A DNA stretch of 64,000 bases, from assembly GCA_030156535.1 (NCBI GenBank), contig JASGMJ010000007.1, positions 1 to 64,000 on the forward strand, written 5' to 3'. Source of the stretch: Candidatus Sumerlaeota bacterium. GTDB lineage: Bacteria > Sumerlaeota > Sumerlaeia > SLMS01 > JAHLLQ01. The notes under the pieces are model-generated. The model was not told the DNA's origin. It did no database searches and saw only the letters and a list, made by a program, of their open reading frames with translations. This document shows, piece by piece, positions 1 through 6,262 of this stretch. The position numbers and the translations under genes were made by a program. Every line of letters begins with the position of its first letter. Position 1 is the first letter of the stretch.

Positions 1-346
1 TCATCACACCCACGAGGTCCGAAAACCCCGAAGGCTACATCGGCATCCCTGCACAGTTTTCAAAGAACAAGCGCCGAATCAGACCAGGTCCGCGACACTG
101 GTTTGCCTTCCCTTTCGAGCGAGCCGAAGTTACAGGAGCCAGAGGAAGGACTTCCGCCTGACGGCCCCAATCGCTGGGGACTTCCTGTTGTCCATCGAAA
201 CGCTGCCCGGAGGCGGGAAAGCGCCCTGGCGAGCAAGTTACCGTCGCCAGAGGGAAGAAGAGTGAAGAGGATAACCGGCCTGGAGTCAAGTGCGAAAATC
301 GCGATTATTTGATTCCGAGCAGGTTATTTTCCCTTCCTGTTCCTTC

Positions 347-385
347 CCGCTTCGGAAGTGACCGCAGGCGGTAATCCCGAAGCGG
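347..385. other. Nested inverted repeat, possible structured element
   Basis: Positions 347-355 (CCGCTTCGG) pair perfectly with 377-385 (CCGAAGCGG). Inside this stem, 361-365 (ACCGC) pairs with 368-372 (GCGGT). Together they could fold into one long imperfect hairpin in RNA or a cruciform in DNA. No T-run follows on either strand, so it is not a standard terminator. Its role is unknown. Confidence 0.35.
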
Positions 386-498
386 CGCGGGGTGTCGTCG
401 ATCCAGAGGGAGAGGTCAAGAGGCAAAATGGATTTTTTTTCGCAGCCTCGCAAACACGTGCTTTTCCCCGGTTTTTGCGTGGTGTTGGAAAGAATTTT

Positions 499-518
499 GG
501 ACGGCCGTGAGGCCGCCC
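499..518 (-). terminator. Terminator-like hairpin after the FecR-like gene
   Basis: On the minus strand an 8-bp stem with one mismatch (GGGCGGCC / GGCCGTCC) and a four-base loop lies about 35 bases past the stop codon of the FecR-like gene. It is followed by AAAATTCTTT rather than a clean U-tract. The position fits a terminator, but the tail is weak. Confidence 0.35.
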
Positions 519-551
519 AAAGAGAATGAGTTCACAGGTTGGTGAGGCGAA

Positions 552-1391
552 TCAGTAGATCTCCTCGAAGTAATCGTCGTCGTGGCTGCCGATCACTGTC
601 TCGCTATGTCGTGTTCCCCGCTCGTCGTTGCTGCTGTCATCTCCCCCGACAACCCCGGCGGTGACGGCGCCAACGCCGATGGTGGTGATGGCTGCGCCTG
701 CTCCGAGTCCGCCCCCGGCGGCGCCGGTGCCCACGCCTCCCCCGCCGGGACCGCGCAGGAGAATGATGGCGCGGCGCTTGTTGTCTCCTTGCTCGCCAGT
801 GACGCCACCTGTCTCGGCGGTGGTGGCATCCTGGCCAATGCCGATGGAGCCAGCCTGCCAATTGCCTTCGGAGCGCTCGAACCGCAAGGCGTCGCCTTCC
901 GAGAGGTAGCCGACCTGCTTTTCATCCTTCGCTTCACGCACGATCACGCTGCCGGAAACGACTTCGACTTCGGTGACGCCTTCCTCGGCGGTGCGAAGGA
1001 GGTAGACGGTGCGCACCGGGTCCTGCGCTGCCACGACGGGTTCAACGACGAGGCCGGCGGAAGTGGCGTGGAGTGGCGTGTCAGGCTCGGAGGCGACCAC
1101 AAGGGTGCCGCTACGGAGCTGAACGAGACCTGCTTCCAGCGTGGTGGCGACGGATTCGGGGCCGACGATGTAGGCGCCCGCGGCCGGTTGCTCGACACGC
1201 AGGGCCGTTTTGCCAGCAGCAAGAACGTCCCCCTTCTCGACGGCCGCAAGGAAGCCCGCGCGGTGCATCTGCACGGTTTCGCCGCGCGTGAGCCGGAAGT
1301 CGCCGGTGGACTGGGCGATGCCAAGGCGATCGCCTGCGATGGCAGTCGCCGCCATTCCCACGAGCGCCACTGGTAGAAGTTTTTTCAGCAT
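552..1391 (-). CDS. Secreted FecR-like protein with Gly-rich C-terminal segment
   Basis: A 279-residue protein with a Sec signal peptide (MLKKLLPVALVGMAATAIAG). Residues ~25-190 resemble FecR/iron-dicitrate-sensor-like beta domains, with repeated 'GD', 'V.SG.V.V' and 'GDALRFE' strands. A Gly/Ala-rich hydrophobic stretch (~215-250) and an acidic tail (DDDYFEEIY) follow. I chose ATG 1391 over the longer frame because it gives a clean signal peptide and lies about 43 bases downstream of a good promoter (1441-1469). FecR domains often sense or bind ligands in the periplasm. No sigma/anti-sigma pair adjoins it, so no regulatory role can be claimed. It sits directly downstream of the RiPP-like operon on the same strand but probably has its own transcript. 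Confidence 0.65.
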   Translation of the reverse strand: MLKKLLPVALVGMAATAIAGDRLGIAQSTGDFRLTRGETVQMHRAGFLAAVEKGDVLAAGKTALRVEQPAAGAYIVGPESVATTLEAGLVQLRSGTLVVASEPDTPLHATSAGLVVEPVVAAQDPVRTVYLLRTAEEGVTEVEVVSGSVIVREAKDEKQVGYLSEGDALRFERSEGNWQAGSIGIGQDATTAETGGVTGEQGDNKRRAIILLRGPGGGGVGTGAAGGGLGAGAAITTIGVGAVTAGVVGGDDSSNDERGTRHSETVIGSHDDDYFEEIY

Positions 1392-1440
1392 TATACAGAT
1401 CACCCTTGGGAGAATAGGATTAGCCCATTTTGATGAGTGG

Positions 1441-1469
1441 ATTATGGGGCGAGAGCTACTGGCCTGCAA
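1441..1469 (-). promoter_or_regulatory. Sigma-70-type promoter for the FecR-like gene
   Basis: The -35 box TTGCAG (1469-1464) and the -10 box CATAAT (1446-1441) are separated by exactly 17 bases. The -10 box matches the consensus at five of six positions. The predicted leader is about 43 bases to ATG 1391. Confidence 0.55.
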
Positions 1470-1541
1470 GGGTTATGTTGCACACGGCACGTTCTCTCCC
1501 CCGGTCTCCTGAAGACCCTGATGTTGCCACCCGCCGGCGGA

Positions 1542-2990
1542 TCATTCTGCCCCGGAGTCCGTGCGGGAGCATTCGGGACCTGCGGGTGTGTGGGGAGAAG
1601 CGCCCCCGGAGCGGCGCAGGGCGTACTCGCGGTAAAGTTCGCGCCGGAAGCCGCAGAATTCGTCGGTGGCCCAGGGGGTGCCGGAGCGGAGTTGGCTGAA
1701 AGCCTGGCATCCGCCCTGGCAGAAGTTACGCCAGGCACAGGCGCGGCATTCGGGGAGAACGTACTGGCGGGCGACCATGGTGGCGCGCAGGGCGCGGGCA
1801 CGGGTGCCGTCCTGAATGGCGGCGAGGGGGCGGTCGAGAATGTTGCCGGTGCGGTATTCGGGAGAGAGCAGCGTGGGGCAGGGATAAACATGCCCCTGGG
1901 AGTCCACGATGCTGGTCTCCCCCAGTGGGCACCAGTGCTCCACCGAGGGTGCCCGATGGGGGACAAAGCCGGGAAAGTCGCCCTGGATGCGGGTGCGCGG
2001 GGGCGGCTGGCGAAAAGGGAGTTCGAGGAGCAGGTAGCGATAGATGTCGAGGAGTTCGGCGGGGTCGGGCTCGATGGCGCCCCAGTTGGTGACGGCAGCC
2101 TTCATTTTGTTGAGGGCCAGGAAGCGCATCTCGTGGAGCCCGAGGGGCTCGATGCGTTCGACCAGTTGCCGCACCTGACTGACGGTGCAGCGGGTGAGCG
2201 TGGTGGCGGTGCGGGTGCGCGAGGCCATGCCTGCGTCGCTCAGGAGTTGGAGGGCGCTCCAGGCTTTCTCGAAAGTGCCGGGGCCACGCAGGAAATCATG
2301 AAGCTCGGGGTCGGCGCCATCGAGGCTGACCTGAACCCAGACGCCGAGACGGGCAAGCTCGGCGGCGATCGAGGAGTCGATGAGAAGGCCGTTGGTGTTC
2401 AGGGAGACTTCGGCGGCCCGGCCAGCGGCATGGCGCACGAGGTCCATGGCGTCGGGGCGGACAAAGACCTCGCCGCCGGAGAAGGAAACGAGGGCGCCGG
2501 GAAAGCGCTCGAGATGCTGGTCGATAAGGCGCCGGACGTCGTCGCCGGTGAGGCGGGGCGCGGGCATTTTGCCTTCCACGACGAAGCAATGACGGCAGCG
2601 CAGGTTGCATTCCTCGGTGATGTAGACGGTCAGGCGATGAGGCTCGCGGACATATCTAACCGTTCGTTCCGTATCGAGAGAGAGGTTCTGGAGCAGGTTG
2701 GCGTCGTGGAGCTGGCGGGAGAAATCCGCAAGGTCGCCAAGGGCATGTTCCTGGGAGATGCCGTGCTGGGCAGCCGTTTCGCCTGCGAGGGCGCCAAGGG
2801 TTGCCGTCCCGTCGAACCGGCGAGCCATCCGCAGCCCGGAGGCATTCGTCAGAGCCCAGCGGGGCTCGCGCGGGTGGAGGAGGAAGAGCGCGGGGCGCGC
2901 CGCCTCGTCAACAATCAGGCCGGGGTGAATGCACGGCGCCCACTGGGCGGTGAATGGCGCGGGAGCGGGATTGTCGGACGAAGGGAGCAT
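1542..2990 (-). CDS. Radical SAM/SPASM peptide maturase with N-terminal PqqD-like region
   Basis: A 482-residue radical SAM enzyme. The [4Fe-4S] motif is C128-x3-C132-x2-C135 (CNLRCRHC), followed by 'FSGGEVFVRP' and 'LNTNG', typical of the PqqE/AlbA/SPASM group. The C-terminal region (~350-450) has many cysteines (HWCPLGE, VYPCPTL, CRACAWRNFCQGGC), which fits a SPASM domain with auxiliary clusters. Residues ~45-102 resemble a PqqD/RRE fold, so the enzyme may bind its own leader peptide. The start ATG 2990 has an AGAGGA ribosome site and lies 15 bases after the nucleotidyltransferase stop. SPASM enzymes install crosslinks or other radical modifications on ribosomal peptides. The likely substrate is the 66-aa peptide encoded upstream (5317-5517). 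That pairing is inferred from context. Confidence 0.85.
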   Translation of the reverse strand: MLPSSDNPAPAPFTAQWAPCIHPGLIVDEAARPALFLLHPREPRWALTNASGLRMARRFDGTATLGALAGETAAQHGISQEHALGDLADFSRQLHDANLLQNLSLDTERTVRYVREPHRLTVYITEECNLRCRHCFVVEGKMPAPRLTGDDVRRLIDQHLERFPGALVSFSGGEVFVRPDAMDLVRHAAGRAAEVSLNTNGLLIDSSIAAELARLGVWVQVSLDGADPELHDFLRGPGTFEKAWSALQLLSDAGMASRTRTATTLTRCTVSQVRQLVERIEPLGLHEMRFLALNKMKAAVTNWGAIEPDPAELLDIYRYLLLELPFRQPPPRTRIQGDFPGFVPHRAPSVEHWCPLGETSIVDSQGHVYPCPTLLSPEYRTGNILDRPLAAIQDGTRARALRATMVARQYVLPECRACAWRNFCQGGCQAFSQLRSGTPWATDEFCGFRRELYREYALRRSGGASPHTPAGPECSRTDSGAE

Positions 2991-3005
2991 GATTCCTCTG
3001 GGCGT

Positions 3006-4238
3006 TCAGGGAGCCGGGTCAAAAACCCGGGGCGCGGCAAATTGACGAAGGGCTGCTGCAAGACGGCGGTAATGAGCCAATCGACCCGACTGGCAAACAG
3101 TGAGCAGAACCCGGGCCTTGGCGCGCTGGCGGTCGAGACGGCCGGCGGACGGTATCGTTCCCCACAGAGGATCGCGCTGACTTTCGCGCGCTCCGGCAGG
3201 ACGGGCACCCCGCCGGGGAAGCAGGCTGGCGAGGGCGACGGCAGCAGCTGGAAGGATCCGGGGGGAGCGCGGCGTCAGGCTGTCGAGGGCGTACAGGCCG
3301 AATTCCGTGAGTGGCTCGGCCATGAGGTGTTCCAGGAGGCGGACGTGAGAGCGAACGGCGGGATCGGCGGCGGACTCCAGGAGAGGAGAGAGGGGCCGCG
3401 TCCATTTCTCCATCACGCAAAGATACGCCAGAAGAGCGGTGCGGCCATCGTGGCGGGCGGCCAGCTCCCGGGCATCGGTCACGAGGGCGCGGGCGTCACC
3501 TTCCTCCAAGAGAAGCTGCATGTCGGCGATGTCGCGCCAGACCCGTAACCCTCCGTGGTGGGCGGCGTGAAGCGCGAGAAGCAGCAGATGAGCGGAAGGG
3601 GCAGGGATGCGGGCGGGTCCCCAAGGGGCAAGCACGGGGTGGGGAACGGCGGTTTCGAGTACGTGCCGGGCAAAAGGCAAAGTGGCCACCTGCAGATCAA
3701 GGGAGACGCCGGACGGATGGCCCCAGGAGCAGCGACGGCGTTGCCAGCCGAGGCGGCGCAGAACGCGGGTTGCTGACGAAACGGAATGCGGGTCGAGCAC
3801 GACGTCGCAATCCTCCATTTCGCGCAGGGCGGGCGAGGGCCACAGCGGAGCCAGAGCGGCGCCCTTGACGAGGAGCACGCGCTCGAGTCCGGCTTCCCCA
3901 AAGGCGGAGAGGACTTCGGCCAGCGCACGGCGGCGCAGCGCGTAGTTGGAGGCGAGAAGCCGAAAGTCGGGAAGGGGCGCGGCGGAAGACTCGGGGACAA
4001 AGGCCGCTTCGAGGGGAATGCCAAGGGCACAAAGGTGATGGGCGGCGAGCGGCTCGATGGGGAGCACAGCGGCCAGACGCGGAAGTGGGCGCCAGCCCGG
4101 ATGACCGAGGAGACGCTCGACGGCTGCGGCATGGCGGGCCGTCAGGCGGGGACGGGCGAGAAGGCCGAGGAGTTGACGCAGGCGCCGCGCATCGCGGGGC
4201 GGGAGCGGGGTCAGGGTGATGGAGGCAGAACCCTTCAC
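3006..4238 (-). CDS. NTP_transf_5 family nucleotidyltransferase
   Basis: A 410-residue protein resembling the uncharacterised nucleotidyltransferase family PF14907. The hallmark is 'VLLVKGAALAPLW' followed by 'REMEDCDVVLDP', matching the KG...(D)xD pattern of the minimal nucleotidyltransferase core. I chose GTG 4238 because it overlaps the stop of the upstream HPr-kinase-like gene (GTGA). The longer upstream frame would run 168 bases into that gene. Members of this family recur in RiPP clusters beside PqqD and HPr-kinase-like genes, where adenylylation or another nucleotide transfer has been suspected. The substrate here is unknown. The C-terminal half (~230-400) is helix-rich without a motif I recognise. 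Confidence 0.75.
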   Translation of the reverse strand: MKGSASITLTPLPPRDARRLRQLLGLLARPRLTARHAAAVERLLGHPGWRPLPRLAAVLPIEPLAAHHLCALGIPLEAAFVPESSAAPLPDFRLLASNYALRRRALAEVLSAFGEAGLERVLLVKGAALAPLWPSPALREMEDCDVVLDPHSVSSATRVLRRLGWQRRRCSWGHPSGVSLDLQVATLPFARHVLETAVPHPVLAPWGPARIPAPSAHLLLLALHAAHHGGLRVWRDIADMQLLLEEGDARALVTDARELAARHDGRTALLAYLCVMEKWTRPLSPLLESAADPAVRSHVRLLEHLMAEPLTEFGLYALDSLTPRSPRILPAAAVALASLLPRRGARPAGARESQRDPLWGTIPSAGRLDRQRAKARVLLTVCQSGRLAHYRRLAAALRQFAAPRVFDPAP

Positions 4239-5317
4239 GGGATCAGGGCCTCGGCAACGGCCCAGGCGGAGTCGCGGGGCGATCCACCCGGAACCAGGAG
4301 GAAGAAGGCGGCGGTCTGGAAAGATCGGGCCAGGCGCAGAAAGTACCGCCCGCCGGGGGTCAGGGCGGAATCGGTGGAGGGGCGCACGACGTGCGGCAGG
4401 CAATGCCGGACTCCCTCGCCGGCGGGCAGAGACCTCAAGCGCGGGCGGGATGGACGCACGGGGGGGCGGGCGGTGTGATCGCGGGCTGTGACCCCGGTGG
4501 CCAGAATCATGGCGCCGTGCTCGTCGAGGATGCCCGCCTGGGTGCGTTTCTCCCGGGCGTCGAGCAAGCGCATGTATTCGAGCCGGACGATTCCGTCGGT
4601 GCGCTGGAACGCGACGAGTGGCAGACCCGCGTCCTTGAGGGCACGGCGCAGGACGGGAGTGCCATGCGTGACCCAGACGACTTCAAACTCTTCGTCGAAG
4701 TTCGACGGTGGCGTGGGCGAGGGCACTTCTGCGGAAAGCAGGAACACGCGGGCTTTGCCAAGATGAATGGGACCGGAGGCACCACCGGGATGAGGGTGGA
4801 ATTCTTTCTCGTCATCGTGGGGAAAAACGTTCTCCCGGCGGATGGACAGGGCACGCGGGTAAGGGAAAAGCACCTGATTTTCGGGATCGATGATCAGAAC
4901 GTCCTCGGCGACGGGTTCCCATTCCGAAGAGTCGCCGTCAGCAAGTTCGCGGGTCAGAGTCGTCTTGCCCGCGCCGCTATCGCCCACGAGGAGAACGACG
5001 CCTTTGCCCTGGCGGCTGCGCAGGGCGTTGCCGTGGAGGATGACGAAATCCGGATTGAGATGGGTGAGGATGCGGGCGAGCAGGGAGCCTGTAACGGCGG
5101 CGCGGCGGGCGGGGTCGTCCACGCGGGTGGGTGGGAGCTCGGTTCCCGCGATGGTTCCACAGCAGGTGTTCTTGTCCCATCGCAGACGCACTCGCGCTGG
5201 CGCGTCGCTGGCGGGAGGGGGAAACTTTTCGTAGAGCAAACGAAGCCGCAGAAGGAGGTCGTCATCGGCTGCGACCTCGACATGACAGCCAGCGACCTCA
5301 AAGGCGAGGCCGCTCAT
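4235..5317 (-). CDS. HPr kinase-like (HprK-related) peptide or protein kinase
   Basis: A 360-residue protein with an HprK-type P-loop, GDSGAGKTT at 112-120, preceded by 'FVILHGNAL'. A Walker-B-like strand follows (EDVLIID, ~138-144). The N-terminal ~80 residues are a small domain typical of HprK-related proteins in peptide clusters. True HprK acts on HPr of the phosphotransferase system, and no such gene is nearby. In some lasso-peptide clusters an HprK homologue phosphorylates a C-terminal serine of the peptide. The Ser/Asp-rich tail of the neighbouring precursor makes a similar role plausible but unproven. The ATG overlaps the precursor stop (ATGA), so the two genes are translationally coupled. 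Confidence 0.8.
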   Translation of the reverse strand: MSGLAFEVAGCHVEVAADDDLLLRLRLLYEKFPPPASDAPARVRLRWDKNTCCGTIAGTELPPTRVDDPARRAAVTGSLLARILTHLNPDFVILHGNALRSRQGKGVVLLVGDSGAGKTTLTRELADGDSSEWEPVAEDVLIIDPENQVLFPYPRALSIRRENVFPHDDEKEFHPHPGGASGPIHLGKARVFLLSAEVPSPTPPSNFDEEFEVVWVTHGTPVLRRALKDAGLPLVAFQRTDGIVRLEYMRLLDAREKRTQAGILDEHGAMILATGVTARDHTARPPVRPSRPRLRSLPAGEGVRHCLPHVVRPSTDSALTPGGRYFLRLARSFQTAAFFLLVPGGSPRDSAWAVAEALIP

Positions 5318-5517
5318 CAGTACACAACGGATTCTTCATCTTTGGAGTCGTCAGAGGACTTGCTGGCTCCGAAAGCGCTCGTACAGGCGTTAACGTGCAG
5401 AGTCATGCCGTCGAGGTCCGCGGCCGAATGGGTCAGAATGCGGGGTGCCTCGTAGGCATCGGGCAACCCGGCGTTTTCCGAGACCTGGGAGGCCGTCGTG
5501 TTCATCGGCTTATCCAT
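5317..5517 (-). CDS. Candidate RiPP precursor peptide, 66 aa
   Basis: A 66-residue peptide starting MDKPMNTT. Its ATG at 5517 overlaps the end of the PqqD-fusion gene by eight bases and follows a GGGAAGAAGAAC ribosome site. The middle holds YEAPRILTHS (residues ~22-31), close to the YxxPxL leader motif that PqqD-like B1 proteins bind in lasso peptides, with Ile for Leu. After 'GMTLHVNAC' comes a putative core with a single Cys and a Ser/Asp/Glu-rich C-terminus (SKSSDDSKDEESVVY). The position between the PqqD fusion and the HprK-like kinase, coupled to both, supports a precursor role. The leader/core boundary cannot be read from sequence alone. A longer in-frame extension lies inside the upstream gene and looks spurious. 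Confidence 0.7.
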   Translation of the reverse strand: MDKPMNTTASQVSENAGLPDAYEAPRILTHSAADLDGMTLHVNACTSAFGASKSSDDSKDEESVVY

Positions 5518-6262
5518 GTTCTTCTTCCCGTTGCACTTGAGAATTGTAGAGTTCGTAGTTCGATTCGTCCAGCAGGCCCGCCTTCCGGAGTTCGCCGATG
5601 CTGCTTTCAAGATCGGCGGCGAGGCGTTGGCACGGAATACACGGATACTTTGCCTGCATTTCCGTCATGAGGGCCTGCTTGTCAAGCCCGGCAAGCAGTT
5701 TGCACCAAATGGCATACGCCATGGGGTTCAGTAGATGGATGGCGTGGGTGCGAGTATCAAGGATTGCCCAGTCACCACCAAGGCGCTGCGGCTCCCAACG
5801 AGCGGGAGGCTGGAACGCCGGACGGACAGGCGCATGAGTGGAGGCGGTGTGCTTCCTCATGGGCCGCAGTGTGGGAATCCACGCGGAGCGGATCAATAGA
5901 AGTTGCAGAAATGCTGTGACAAACCGTGGAATGGGTGGCCCCAGGCGGGCAAGCCAGCGGGCAGCGCGGCGAGCGGGTTTGCTCCAGGAGCGCCGATCGT
6001 GGCTGCGCGCAACCACCTTCCCCCGAAGGGCACCCGAGGGCCAGAGCGGGTCGGCGCCGGGACGATTGTCGCCCCGCGTCAGAAGGCGCCCGCCCCGCAC
6101 TCCCAGAAATCGGTGAATCACGGGAGAACGCCCTGCCGGGCACAAAACGGCAATGTCGCCCGGGCGCAGTTCCCCGGGATGAGCCACGGGGCGGACGGCG
6201 ACCCAGTCGCCCGGCAGCAGAAAGGGTTCCATGCTTCGCCCGCGGACGCGAAGAATTTTCAT
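5510..6262 (-). CDS. S26 signal-peptidase domain fused to PqqD (RiPP recognition) domain
   Basis: A 250-residue single-frame fusion. Residues 1-95 look like an S26 peptidase: GRSMEPFLLPGD (Ser10 as nucleophile), VIHRFLGV (His50) and LTRGDN (Asp65). The general-base position is His rather than Lys, as in Sec11/archaeal-type S26B enzymes. A hydrophobic stretch (~110-130) may be a membrane segment. Residues ~145-235 are PqqD-like (HLLNPMAYAIWCKLL ... ADLESSIGELRKAGLLDE), the fold that binds RiPP leaders. The ATG at 6262 overlaps the stop of the C25 peptidase gene (ATGA). An internal ATG at residue 135 has no ribosome site, so I treat it as one protein. It may bring the leader to a protease that removes it. 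That is inference. Confidence 0.75.
   Translation of the reverse strand: MKILRVRGRSMEPFLLPGDWVAVRPVAHPGELRPGDIAVLCPAGRSPVIHRFLGVRGGRLLTRGDNRPGADPLWPSGALRGKVVARSHDRRSWSKPARRAARWLARLGPPIPRFVTAFLQLLLIRSAWIPTLRPMRKHTASTHAPVRPAFQPPARWEPQRLGGDWAILDTRTHAIHLLNPMAYAIWCKLLAGLDKQALMTEMQAKYPCIPCQRLAADLESSIGELRKAGLLDESNYELYNSQVQREEEHG

Larger units (their letters stand above)
1..551. other. Left-edge stretch with no supported gene
   Basis: I see no convincing coding sequence in these 551 bases. The short open frames here lack a recognisable ribosome binding site or protein family. Two structures stand out: a nested inverted repeat at 347-385 and a hairpin at 499-518 just past the end of the FecR-like gene. 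Both have their own entries. A run of eight T at 433-440 is not preceded by a stem. Confidence 0.5.

Noticed and set aside
35..312. Two short open frames at the left edge
   Set aside because: No ribosome sites, no family similarity, and they overlap each other on opposite strands.
1437..3548. 703-codon plus-strand open frame opposite the radical SAM and nucleotidyltransferase genes
   Set aside because: It is antisense to two recognisable enzymes, has a Gly/Ala/Glu-rich low-complexity composition and no family motif. It is a GC-rich shadow frame.
5317..5610. Longer 97-codon version of the precursor
   Set aside because: The extra 31 residues lie within the coding end of the S26-PqqD gene. ATG 5517 has a better ribosome site and fits the operon overlap pattern.
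1542..6262. Classification of the cluster as a lasso-peptide locus
   Set aside because: The leader motif fits, but no asparagine-synthetase-like cyclase or B2 transglutaminase-fold protease is present in the window.
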